Below, one piece after another: positions 47,515-54,900 of a stretch of DNA of 64,000 nt. The stretch covers positions 2,666,001-2,730,000 of the forward strand of contig NC_014963.1 in the NCBI RefSeq assembly GCF_000179915.2, written 5' to 3'. The stretch's first letter is position 1; the number at the start of each line of letters is the position of its first letter. Below the pieces are notes generated by a model. That model had not been told where the DNA came from, did no database searches, and worked only from the letters and a program-made list of their open reading frames with translations. A program made the translations under genes and the position numbers. The stretch is from Terriglobus saanensis SP1PR4. Its GTDB lineage: Bacteria > Acidobacteriota > Terriglobia > Terriglobales > Acidobacteriaceae.

Positions 47515-48471
47515 ATGGATCGCAGAACACTCCTCAAGTCCGGTCTGTATATGGCTGGCGCTCTGACTACCGGAGATGCCTTCGCGTCACAACGCATCCC
47601 TGTCATCGACACACACGTCCATCTCTTCGATCCTAACCGCCCTGGCGGGGTTCCGTGGCCCGAACCCTCCGACCTTGTCCTTTACAAACCTGCCCTGCCC
47701 GACCGCTACGAGCGGCTCGCTCACAACTTCGGTGTCGTCGGCGCTATCGCTATCGAGGCCAGCCCTCTGTCCAGCGATAACGACTGGCTGCTCACCATCG
47801 CGAAAAAGTATCCCCTGATCGTCGGCATCATCGGAGACCTCATCCCTGGCTCATCTGAGTTCGCAGGCGAGCTTGAGCGCCTGCATAAGGATCCCCTCTA
47901 CCTCGGCCTTCGCTACGGCAATCTCTGGGGACGCAATCTCGTTGAAGATGTACATCGTGCCGGTTTTCTGGACGGATTGAAGCTCCTCTCACAGGCCCAT
48001 CTCGTCTTCGAGAGCGCCAATCTCAACCCCGCCCTGATCCGCACGATCGCAACCATCGCCGAGCGCATCCCCGATCTCACCATCGTCCTCGATCACCTTC
48101 CCCACGCCGACCAACCCAAAGCTCCAGCCGAGATCATCGAATACAGGCACTCCCTCCGGACCTTGGGCGGCGCTCCCCGAGTCTTTATCAAACTCTCAGA
48201 GATTCCTCTCGAAAAAAACGGCAAGGTATCGACTGACGTCAGCTCCTATCGGGGAAACCTGGATGAGCTATGGAATATCTTCGGCGAGGATAAGACCCTC
48301 TTCGGCAGCGATTGGCCCAATAGCGACCATATACTGCCATATATCGAGACGGTCAGCATCTTGAAACAATACGCTGCAAACAAGAGCCGCACAGCCCAGG
48401 AAAAACTCTTCTGGAAGAACTCGATCCTTGCCTATAGATGGCACCCGCGCCTTCCAAACCAGCCGAGCTAG
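47515..48471 (+). CDS. Exported amidohydrolase-2 family protein (sugar lactonase-like)
   Basis: This 318-residue protein has an N-terminal signal with MDRRTLLKSGLYMAGAL, a possible twin-arginine type. The catalytic domain is a TIM barrel of the amidohydrolase-2 group: VIDTHVHLFD (HxH metal motif, near residue 33), GLRYGNLWG, IVLDHLPHAD (His) and FGSDWPNSD with the catalytic Asp near 265. Members hydrolyse L-fucono-, L-rhamnono- and related lactones or decarboxylate acids. Next to a rhamnosidase an L-rhamnonolactonase-type role is attractive but unproven, and export of such an enzyme would be unusual. It is probably co-transcribed with the GH106 gene. Confidence 0.8.
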   Translation: MDRRTLLKSGLYMAGALTTGDAFASQRIPVIDTHVHLFDPNRPGGVPWPEPSDLVLYKPALPDRYERLAHNFGVVGAIAIEASPLSSDNDWLLTIAKKYPLIVGIIGDLIPGSSEFAGELERLHKDPLYLGLRYGNLWGRNLVEDVHRAGFLDGLKLLSQAHLVFESANLNPALIRTIATIAERIPDLTIVLDHLPHADQPKAPAEIIEYRHSLRTLGGAPRVFIKLSEIPLEKNGKVSTDVSSYRGNLDELWNIFGEDKTLFGSDWPNSDHILPYIETVSILKQYAANKSRTAQEKLFWKNSILAYRWHPRLPNQPS

Positions 48472-48690
48472 TTAAATAACTGGTGCTAGTCAGCCTTGCA
48501 GTCACGACAGGAAAAAGCTGCTGGTTGAATGATTCGCAATGGCCTTTCCATTTTTATGAAGTAAATCAAATCGCAAGCCACAAATGTCAAAAGGCTACGA
48601 ATCGGAAGAATTAGCAACTCTTTACCGGTTGGTGATATTTGGTACAAGCAGAGCTATTACCATGGCGTAGGTATGAGGTGAGAGAACCCC

Positions 48691-49128
48691 ATGAATTTGA
48701 CTAATGTGAAGCAACAAGACGAGTACAGACCCACCGTTCGCAAGTCGTGGCTGGTTGGCATGGCGAGTCTGGCGTTTATTCTGCTCCAAAGCGCATGCAC
48801 GGCGGTCATGGCAATCAGCGGCGTCCGTGTCCTGATCGGACTTAGCGCACTGGCAGCGGCTGCGGGATTAAACCGCCCTTCCAGCGGCTTCCATGCGGAC
48901 AAGATTCGCATTCCTATGATGGTGATTGCAGTAGCAGGTTCCATCCTGAACCTCTACGTCATCTGGCGCATACGCTCGCTGCGCGCACGGCCCGCATCGC
49001 AGTGGAGAGTGGAACCGGTCACTCCGGCAAAACGCAGGGCAGAAAACTGGCAGATCGCTCTTGCAGTCGTCACACTTCTTCTAGTCGTGGTCGAGGAAGC
49101 GACTCATCTTATCGTTCATAATGCCTGA
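48691..49128 (+). CDS. Three-helix inner membrane protein of unknown function
   Basis: This 145-residue protein shows three hydrophobic helices: WLVGMASLAFILLQSACTAV (about 22-42) continuing into VLIGLSALAAAAG, MMVIAVAGSILNLYVIW (about 75-92) and IALAVVTLLLVVVEEATHLI (about 122-142). Loops are basic. I do not recognise a family with known function. It is convergent with the anti-sigma gene (6-bp gap) and lacks the GTAACC promoter motif found elsewhere in this locus, so its link to it is positional only. Confidence 0.75.
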   Translation: MNLTNVKQQDEYRPTVRKSWLVGMASLAFILLQSACTAVMAISGVRVLIGLSALAAAAGLNRPSSGFHADKIRIPMMVIAVAGSILNLYVIWRIRSLRARPASQWRVEPVTPAKRRAENWQIALAVVTLLLVVVEEATHLIVHNA

Positions 49129-49134
49129 CGCATT

Positions 49135-49401
49135 CTAAGCAGGCCTTAGTGGCGGATCTTTCGTAAACTCTTGCTCCAGGCGCGAGTGAAGACGCTCGCT
49201 GAAACCAAGAGGCAACTCGAACACGCGGTCGTCCGCCGTGAGCACGAGAATGTTGCGCGTAGAATCCAAGATCGCTGAACAGATCTCACAGTGCTCCAGG
49301 TGGCGTTGCACCGTGTCGCGCGTGGCAGCGTCCAGCGTTCTATCCAGATATTCAGAGATGTAATTCCATACATGTTTGCACTCTATGACCATTGGAACCA
49401 C
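49135..49401 (-). CDS. Small soluble zinc-finger anti-sigma factor
   Basis: This 88-residue protein carries the ZAS (zf-HC2) motif: C8, then H34, C38 and C41 in VQRHLEHCEICSAIL. There is no transmembrane helix, so it is a cytoplasmic anti-sigma factor that would bind the ECF sigma factor and release it on metal loss or thiol oxidation. The start overlaps the end of the sigma gene by 19 bp; ATG at 49392 is an alternative, with a 10-bp overlap. It is the last gene of the DoxX, sigma, anti-sigma operon. Confidence 0.85.
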   Translation of the reverse strand: MVPMVIECKHVWNYISEYLDRTLDAATRDTVQRHLEHCEICSAILDSTRNILVLTADDRVFELPLGFSERLHSRLEQEFTKDPPLRPA

Positions 49402-50003
49402 CTCCTCTTTGGATTCAGTCGCTTTAGTTGTGGCGCGAGACTCTTTTGCAACATTAGTCGCGCGCGATGCAATCGAACTTTGATCGCTCCGATGCTTACC
49501 TGCAGTATTTCGGCAGCTTCGACGATGCTCAACTCTTCCACATCGCGCAGCACAAAGACTTCACGATAAATTTCAGGAAGCGAAGTAACAGCCTCCTGGA
49601 GCAGTAGCTTGATCTCCTGTCGCTCAAGCGCTTCGGACGGAATTTCTCGCCAATCCCGCAGCAGCGCCGGAGATACATGCCCTGGCTCATCCGGGTCTTC
49701 GTTGAGCGACTCTATCCTCACGGCACTTTTCCGCCGCAACCGGCTTCGCGCCTCATTCAGCACGATGCTTACGAGCCATGTCCCGAATTTTGACTCGCCG
49801 CGAAAGCTGGCAAGGTTGTGGAAAGCCTTCAAAAAAGCTTCCTGCGCAGCATCCTCGGCGTCCGCCTCATTGCGCAGAAACGAGAATGCCATCGCATACA
49901 CACTACGTTCGTAGGGCCGGATCAGTTCATGAAACAGTCGTGCATCGCCCGCGAGAATCGCTGCGATCATTTGCTGTTCATCGCGCTGTTCCATTTCAGA
50001 CAT
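49383..50003 (-). CDS. ECF-family RNA polymerase sigma factor
   Basis: This 206-residue sigma factor has region 2 (about 25-95; LIRPYERSVYAMAFSFLRN, with DAEDAAQEAFLKAF) and region 4 (about 135-190; EIYREVFVLRDVEELSIVEA, with GAIKVRLHRARLML). It lacks regions 1 and 3. It lies 2 bp after the DoxX gene and overlaps the anti-sigma gene. It is the likely reader of the GTAACC-N15-(G/A)(C/G)TC promoters found before its own operon, before DUF1223 and before the RiPP precursor, which would include autoregulation. Confidence 0.95.
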   Translation of the reverse strand: MSEMEQRDEQQMIAAILAGDARLFHELIRPYERSVYAMAFSFLRNEADAEDAAQEAFLKAFHNLASFRGESKFGTWLVSIVLNEARSRLRRKSAVRIESLNEDPDEPGHVSPALLRDWREIPSEALERQEIKLLLQEAVTSLPEIYREVFVLRDVEELSIVEAAEILQVSIGAIKVRLHRARLMLQKSLAPQLKRLNPKRRWFQWS

Positions 50004-50005
50004 CT

Positions 50006-50476
50006 CTACGCAACCTTGCCCTTGACGTACTTTTTCTCCAGGAGATAGTCGACTGAGAAGATCCCCGCCCCAAAAATCATCACCATCAATGAAGCGAAGA
50101 GAAACGTATAGGGATCAGCGACATAAAACTTGCCAGGATCGGAGAAGATCGAGGTCAACGCTTCATGATCCGCCGTCCAGTAGGCTACCAGCATATTGCC
50201 AGCTAGAAGTAGCCCGACGAATCGTGTAGCCAATCCAAGAACCAACAGAATCCCTCCCAAAAACTCCAGCCCAGATACAAAATGAGCACTCAAGGCGGGT
50301 AATGGAATATTCAAACTTGCGAAGAAATCAGTAATCTTCGCCAGACCATGCAGTTTGCCCCAGCCGTTTGTCATAAACTGCCAACCCCAGTAGAGCCGCA
50401 CAGCCAACAGCATCGGCGATTGCAAGTGCGAGGTTGCCGCAGTAAAGCGCGTGTACCAGTTGATTAAATGTTTCAT
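50006..50476 (-). CDS. DoxX-family membrane protein
   Basis: This 156-residue protein is a four-helix DoxX protein: PMLLAVRLYWGWQFMTNGWG at the N-terminus, FVSGLEFLGGILLVLGLATR, VGLLLAGNMLVAYW and YTFLFASLMVMIFGAGIF. DoxX-type proteins are often found with DUF692/DUF2063 genes in bufferin loci, where a role in electron transfer or redox protection in the membrane is presumed. It is the first gene of the operon with the sigma and anti-sigma genes, preceded by a GTAACC-type promoter at 50537-50561. Confidence 0.9.
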   Translation of the reverse strand: MKHLINWYTRFTAATSHLQSPMLLAVRLYWGWQFMTNGWGKLHGLAKITDFFASLNIPLPALSAHFVSGLEFLGGILLVLGLATRFVGLLLAGNMLVAYWTADHEALTSIFSDPGKFYVADPYTFLFASLMVMIFGAGIFSVDYLLEKKYVKGKVA

Positions 50477-50536
50477 CGTTCCTCATTTCTCGCGGGACTG
50501 AAACGTCGCGCATTTCCTCGAGTGACACCTGAATTA

Positions 50537-50561
50537 GAGCCTTCGATCTCCTGAAGGTTAC
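50537..50561 (-). promoter_or_regulatory. Candidate ECF promoter of the DoxX-sigma-antisigma operon
   Basis: On the minus strand GTAACC (50561-50556), 15-nt spacer, GCTC (50540-50537). The predicted transcript would start about 55 nt before the DoxX gene. The motif is shared with 50576-50600 and 52506-52530. Confidence 0.6.
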
Positions 50562-50575
50562 AACCTCAAATTCTT

Positions 50576-50600
50576 GTAACCCCTAGCCCCCAACACAGTC
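50576..50600 (+). promoter_or_regulatory. Candidate ECF promoter of the DUF1223 gene
   Basis: GTAACC (50576-50581), 15-nt spacer, AGTC (50597-50600), 28 bp before the ATG at 50628. It is back to back with the minus-strand copy, 14 bp apart. Confidence 0.6.
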
Positions 50601-50627
50601 CTATTCTCAGCTCATCTGAGGGAGCCA

Positions 50628-51428
50628 ATGATGTACAAACGAAAGAGAAATATGTTAGTTGGGTTGGCAGCAATTTTCACGGGAACGATTCTGCTCCTCT
50701 CTCCCTCATCAAAATCGGTCGCTTTTCAGACCGAGCGTGCCGCGAAACCCAAAGCCATACTTGTTGAACTTTTCACTTCCGAGGGTTGCTCCAGCTGCCC
50801 GCCTGCAGACGCTCTCCTGCGCGAGATCAATGGCAGCTCTACCCGCAATGGCCAGTTAATTGTCGGCATCAGTGAGCACGTCACCTACTGGAACCAGCTC
50901 GGCTGGGCCGATCCCTATTCAGCCCCCACCTACACCGACCGCCAGAATGCCTACGCCAATCGCTTTCACCTTGACAGCGTCTACACCCCCCAGATGGTTG
51001 TTAACGGCACCGACCAATTTGTTGGAAGTGACCATGCCAGCCTGCAGCGAGCCCTTCAGCATCAGCAGGACAAGCCCGAAACCGTCGCCATCCAGATTCT
51101 CTCCGCCAATATCGATGGCCGTGTGCTCGCGCTTCGCTTCTCCGCCAAGCCAGGCGACTCCCGCAAAGCCGTCGACCTCTTCGCCGTCATAGCCGACGAT
51201 GCCGACCGAACCAGCGTCTACCGCGGCGAAAACACCGGTCGCATCCTTTCTCACGTCTTCGTAGCCCGCATCTTCATCCGTATCGCCAAACTAAAGCCGA
51301 CACCCGGCCAAACCATTCAGCTTCCACTTCCAGGATCCTTCGTTGCGTCGCAACCACACCACCTCATTCTCTTTGCGCAGGCTACTGACAGCGGTGATGT
51401 TCTTGGAGTAGACACAAGGCCTTTTTAG
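50628..51428 (+). CDS. DUF1223 thioredoxin-fold secreted protein
   Basis: This 266-residue protein has an N-terminal signal or anchor helix (about 9-27) and the DUF1223 signature LVELFTSEGCSSCPPADALL (CxxC at about 51-54), followed by YWNQLGWADPYS and TPQMVVNGTDQFVGSD, which is a thioredoxin-like arrangement. The reaction is not established; disulfide or metal-thiol chemistry in the periplasm is a fair inference. Family members are common in bufferin-type neighbourhoods of metal-stressed bacteria. It is preceded by a GTAACC promoter and followed after 44 bp by the peptidase gene. Confidence 0.85.
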   Translation: MMYKRKRNMLVGLAAIFTGTILLLSPSSKSVAFQTERAAKPKAILVELFTSEGCSSCPPADALLREINGSSTRNGQLIVGISEHVTYWNQLGWADPYSAPTYTDRQNAYANRFHLDSVYTPQMVVNGTDQFVGSDHASLQRALQHQQDKPETVAIQILSANIDGRVLALRFSAKPGDSRKAVDLFAVIADDADRTSVYRGENTGRILSHVFVARIFIRIAKLKPTPGQTIQLPLPGSFVASQPHHLILFAQATDSGDVLGVDTRPF

Positions 51429-51472
51429 CTGCAACCCTTGCCGCAGCCATCTGCCGAGAGGAAGTGCTGACG

Positions 51473-52435
51473 ATGGAATGCAATCTCCGCCAAACTCTCT
51501 GCGTCCTCACGCTGTTTGTCGCATCTGCGTTCAGCGCCGGACCAAATACCCACTATGAGCCGCACATCGCGTTCACCCAAACCTTCGGCATCGATACCTC
51601 TACGCTGCAAGTTGATTTCGCTGACGGCCCACTTGACCTCCCCCGTACCGCCATCACTGAACGCATCCAATGGGCTGCTCACGCTGTGGCCCTTTACTAC
51701 GGACATTTCCCTGTTCCCAGGGCCCGCATCCTTATCCTCCCCGTCGCCAACGGCGACCGCGTTTTGCAAGGCACGACCTGGGGCGCTCGAGATGGCTTCC
51801 CAGCCTTTCTCCGCCTTCGCATCGGGCAGTCCATCACGCGCGAAGGATTGACCACCGACTGGATCATTACCCATGAACTCGTCCACACCGCCCTGCCTTC
51901 GCTGCCGGACGATCAGCATTGGCTTGAAGAAGGCCTCGCCAGCTACGTCGAACCAATCGCCCGCGTTCAGGCAGGCGAGATGTCCCCGGAAAGTATCTGG
52001 GCCGACATGCTCCGAGGCATGATCCATGGCGAACCTGAGCAAGGCGATCGCGGCCTCAACAACACCCACACATGGGGACGCACCTACTGGGGTGGAGCGC
52101 TCTTCTGCCTCGTCGCCGACATCGAAATCCATCGTCAGACCCACAACCGTCTTGGTCTGCAAGACGCTCTCCGCGCCATCGTTCGTTCGGGCGGCACAAT
52201 CGACAAAGAGTGGCCTACCGCCCGCGTTCTCAAGACAGGAGACACAGCGACCGGCACCCACGTCCTTGAGCAAATGTACGCTCGCTGGTCAAGCGCTCCA
52301 GTACCTGTCGACCTGCCAAAGCTCTGGCGACAACTCGGCGTACGTAGTGCGAACGGCATCATCAGCTTCGACTCCTCCGCTCCGGACGCCGCCATCCGTA
52401 CGGCCATTACCCAGCCCAGGACCGCTACGCCATAG
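51473..52435 (+). CDS. Secreted gluzincin-like metallopeptidase
   Basis: This 320-residue protein has a signal peptide (about 1-22, ending SAFSAG). I start at ATG 51473, which has AGAGGA 10 bp upstream; GTG at 51464 is too close to that site. The zinc site reads HELVHTAL (HExxH) and, 18 residues on, WLEEGLASY, whose glutamate gives the third ligand as in M1/M61-type gluzincins, so the enzyme looks active. The rest is unassigned. It lies between DUF1223 and the RiPP precursor on the same strand. A role in processing a secreted precursor or in degrading misfolded proteins is speculative. Confidence 0.75.
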   Translation: MECNLRQTLCVLTLFVASAFSAGPNTHYEPHIAFTQTFGIDTSTLQVDFADGPLDLPRTAITERIQWAAHAVALYYGHFPVPRARILILPVANGDRVLQGTTWGARDGFPAFLRLRIGQSITREGLTTDWIITHELVHTALPSLPDDQHWLEEGLASYVEPIARVQAGEMSPESIWADMLRGMIHGEPEQGDRGLNNTHTWGRTYWGGALFCLVADIEIHRQTHNRLGLQDALRAIVRSGGTIDKEWPTARVLKTGDTATGTHVLEQMYARWSSAPVPVDLPKLWRQLGVRSANGIISFDSSAPDAAIRTAITQPRTATP

Positions 52436-52505
52436 CTATATGGTGAATAGCGATAAACACCGGTTGGACAAATTTATTCCCCAGAAAATTAATTTAAATT
52501 CTTCT

Positions 52506-52530
52506 GTAACCTATTCCAATTTTGCCGCTC
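52506..52530 (+). promoter_or_regulatory. Candidate ECF promoter of the RiPP precursor operon
   Basis: GTAACC (52506-52511), 15-nt spacer, GCTC (52527-52530), the same -10-like tetranucleotide as before the DoxX operon. It leaves a leader of about 140 nt before the precursor ATG. The surrounding 50 bp are AT-rich. Confidence 0.6.
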
Positions 52531-52679
52531 AAAGGTGCAGTATGGGAAACGCTTCGTCCAGTGAATCTAGATTCAGATGGCTTGTGCGTTCGTTTCACTG
52601 TACGGAGAATGAGCAATCAAACTTCAACCCTAACGGCCTGCGCGCCTGCGCGGCCCTAACCATAGAAAGGTTCATCCTC

Positions 52680-52961
52680 ATGAACAATTCAACAAAGTCT
52701 TTCGCTTTGGCCGCGGCATTCGCAGGTCTTCTTGGTGGCACCGCGGTCCGCATGAATGCTCAGCCAACCAACAACGCCCCAACGACCGCCACCGCTGGCG
52801 TCATGATCGCTCAGGACAAACAGGATGTACCCAAACACTCCTGTAAGGGCAAGAACGATTGCAAGGGTCAGGGCGGTGGCGACAAGAAGCATGCCGGCAA
52901 GAACTCCTGCAAGGGTCAGGGTGCTTGCGCAACGGACGGATCCAAGCCAAAGGCCTCGTAA
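52680..52961 (+). CDS. bufA: Bufferin-like RiPP metallophore precursor (four-cysteine, secreted)
   Basis: This 93-residue precursor has a Sec-type signal (MNNSTKSFALAAAFAGLLGG, cleavage probable near residue 28) and a Gly/Lys/Cys-rich core. Cysteines are at 55, 61, 77 and 83, as two copies of C-K-G-x3-C (CKGKNDC and CKGQGAC) separated by GQGGGDKKHAGKNS. This matches BufA2-type precursors described for DUF692 enzymes, which convert Cys to thiooxazoles that bind copper. The ATG at 52680 has AAAGG upstream; the open frame continues back to 52026 only through antisense-like coding noise of the peptidase gene. It is followed by a hairpin and then the DUF692 and DUF2063 genes. The family is inferred from the sequence pattern and context. 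Confidence 0.8.
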   Translation: MNNSTKSFALAAAFAGLLGGTAVRMNAQPTNNAPTTATAGVMIAQDKQDVPKHSCKGKNDCKGQGGGDKKHAGKNSCKGQGACATDGSKPKAS

Positions 52962-52972
52962 TCTCGCGGTAG

Positions 52973-53003
52973 CATGGAGGCCTGGCACTTTCAGGCCTCC
53001 ATG
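52973..53003 (+). terminator. Hairpin between precursor and MNIO enzyme gene (attenuator-type)
   Basis: A perfect 12-bp stem (CATGGAGGCCTG / CAGGCCTCCATG, loop GCACTTT) followed by TCTATCTCT. It would let the precursor be made in excess of the enzymes by partial termination or by 3'-end protection. Confidence 0.75.
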
Positions 53004-53038
53004 TCTATCTCTGCACAACGTAACCCTCGGAGCCAGCT

Positions 53039-53920
53039 ATGCCAGCAAATCGTTTTAACGGATTCACAGACTACGGGGTAGGCATCGGTTTGCGCGTTCC
53101 GCACTACGAGCACATCTTCACAGAAAAACCGGTTGTCGATTGGTTTGAGATCATCTCCGAAAACTATATGGTGGACGGCGGCCGACCGCTCCATGTTCTC
53201 GACCAGATCCTCGATCAGTACCGGGTCGTCCAACACGGCGTCTCCATGTATTTTGGTTCCGCGCAGCCGCTTGATCGAGAACACCTCAAGCGTCTTAAGA
53301 CACTCACCAAACGTACCAAGACCCCTTGGCTCTCCGACCATCTTTGCTGGGGCTCGGTCGACGGCACCTACACACATGACCTCCTGCCGCTTCCCTATAC
53401 ATTCGAGGCAGCACGCATCACCGCGCAGCGCATTCGCGAAGTCCAGGACTTCCTCGAGATCCCCATTGCAGTAGAAAACGTCAGTAGCTATGCAGAGTTC
53501 CACGAATCTGAAATGACGGAATGGGAGTTTCTCAACGAAGTCGTCCATGCAGCAGACTGCGGAATCCTCCTGGACGTCAACAACATCTACGTCTCCTCCC
53601 AGAACCATAACTTTGATCCCATGGTCTACGTCGACGCCGTTCCAGCCGACCGCGTTGCTCAGGTCCACATCGCAGGCCATTCCAAGTTTGAGAAGTATAC
53701 CCTCGATACGCACGATCACCCAGTCCTTGATCCGGTCTGGAAGATGTACGCCCGCGCCATTGAACGCGTCGGCGTTACCGCCACTCTCCTGGAATGGGAT
53801 GACAACATTCCGACCTTCGATGAGGTCCACAACGAAGCCCTCAAGGCCAACCGCTACCTTAATGCCACACCTACCAGCACCGCGTTGCCGAAAGCCATCA
53901 CGCAAGAGGCCCGTGTATGA
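53039..53920 (+). CDS. bufB: DUF692 multinuclear iron oxidase (MNIO) of the BufB/MbnB family
   Basis: This 293-residue TIM-barrel enzyme has the DUF692 landmarks: GIGLRVPHYEH, VDWFEIISENYM, VQHGVSMYFGS, WLSDHLCWGS, VENVSSYAEF, LLDVNNIYVSS, VHIAGHSK, THDHPVLD and LLEWDDNIP, giving the His/Asp/Glu ligands of an iron cluster. Family members, with O2, convert cysteines of a precursor peptide into thiooxazole or related heterocycles. The neighbouring precursor with four CKG-type cysteines is the likely substrate and the overlapping DUF2063 protein the binding partner. It acts in the cytoplasm before export. A GGAG ribosome site lies 8 bp before the ATG. No frame defects are seen. Confidence 0.95.
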   Translation: MPANRFNGFTDYGVGIGLRVPHYEHIFTEKPVVDWFEIISENYMVDGGRPLHVLDQILDQYRVVQHGVSMYFGSAQPLDREHLKRLKTLTKRTKTPWLSDHLCWGSVDGTYTHDLLPLPYTFEAARITAQRIREVQDFLEIPIAVENVSSYAEFHESEMTEWEFLNEVVHAADCGILLDVNNIYVSSQNHNFDPMVYVDAVPADRVAQVHIAGHSKFEKYTLDTHDHPVLDPVWKMYARAIERVGVTATLLEWDDNIPTFDEVHNEALKANRYLNATPTSTALPKAITQEARV

Positions 53921-54816
53921 CGCTCCTTGAACTCCAGCGCCAGATGGCGAACGACGTCCGCCGACCTCTCACGCCAGACTTTGAGATGCAGCAACAAACG
54001 GAAGACGGTCGCTCCATGGAAGACATCGCCTCCGGCTATATCAAGCCGAACGACCGTCTCACTTCCTTCGACCGCCTCGAAATCTATAACCGTCAGTATT
54101 GGTTCCGCGTCATCTCTGCCGTTTCCGAGGACTTCCCCGCTCTCGCCGCCGTCCTTGGCTCCAAACGTTTTGACGCCCTTGTTCTCGCCTATCTCAAAGA
54201 GAATCCCAGCACCTCGTTCACGCTCCGCAACCTCGGCGCACGACTTCCTGTATGGCTAAACGGTCATCCTGAATTCTCTCCTAAAGCAAAGCATGCCCTC
54301 ATCCTCGACGTCGCCGGACTTGAATGGGCTTATGTCGAATCGTTCGACCGTGCCAGGATCAGATCCCTGACGCTCGAAGACCTGGCTGGCCTTGACGGCG
54401 ACTCCAAACTTTCGCTGCAGCCGCACCTGCAACTCCTTGCTCTCAACTATCCCGTCGACGAACTCGTGCTCGCCGTGCGCAAGCAGACCCCTGAGTACGA
54501 CATGATGAGCAACGCCGTATCGGAACTCACCGTCCATACCCGCCCTAAGCTTCCCAGCATGAGACGTGCTCGCGTCTTCCTTGCAGTGCATCGGTTTGAT
54601 AATTCCGTTTACTACCGCCGCATCGACCATGAAGCCTACCTTCTCTTCGTCTCCTTGCAGCAGCGTCGTACCCTGGGTGAATCTCTCGAAGTTTCCTTTG
54701 CAGCAAGCAAACTGACTCCCCAACAGCAAGCCGCGAAGATCCAACAATACTTTGCCCACGCGGCAGAACTCGGCTGGTTTTGCGACCTCCCCGTAGACGT
54801 GATTGGCGTGCAATAG
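53917..54816 (+). CDS. bufC: DUF2063 partner protein (BufC-like)
   Basis: This 299-residue protein overlaps the DUF692 gene by 4 bp (ATGA). Its N-terminal half is the DUF2063 domain (LLELQRQMANDVR, then RLEIYNRQYWFRVISAVSED and FPALAAVLGSKRFDAL), formerly called a putative DNA-binding domain but now understood as the recruiter of the precursor to the MNIO enzyme. The C-terminal half (about 150-299) carries winged-helix-like elements ending QQYFAHAAELGWF. The gene order precursor, MNIO, DUF2063 is the standard bufABC order. No other gene follows before the Asp-box gene. Confidence 0.9.
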   Translation: MTLLELQRQMANDVRRPLTPDFEMQQQTEDGRSMEDIASGYIKPNDRLTSFDRLEIYNRQYWFRVISAVSEDFPALAAVLGSKRFDALVLAYLKENPSTSFTLRNLGARLPVWLNGHPEFSPKAKHALILDVAGLEWAYVESFDRARIRSLTLEDLAGLDGDSKLSLQPHLQLLALNYPVDELVLAVRKQTPEYDMMSNAVSELTVHTRPKLPSMRRARVFLAVHRFDNSVYYRRIDHEAYLLFVSLQQRRTLGESLEVSFAASKLTPQQQAAKIQQYFAHAAELGWFCDLPVDVIGVQ

Positions 54817-54900
54817 TTACGTCGGTTTCCGTCCTTGACAAGTGCAACGGAAAGATGGAGAGTGCAACTTACTGGTATCGAAAGATAAGGAAGAATCGAG

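Noticed and set aside
53020-53025. GTAACC before the DUF692 gene as a fourth ECF promoter
   Set aside because: At the same spacing, the -10 element would fall on the start codon of the enzyme gene, so it is probably chance.
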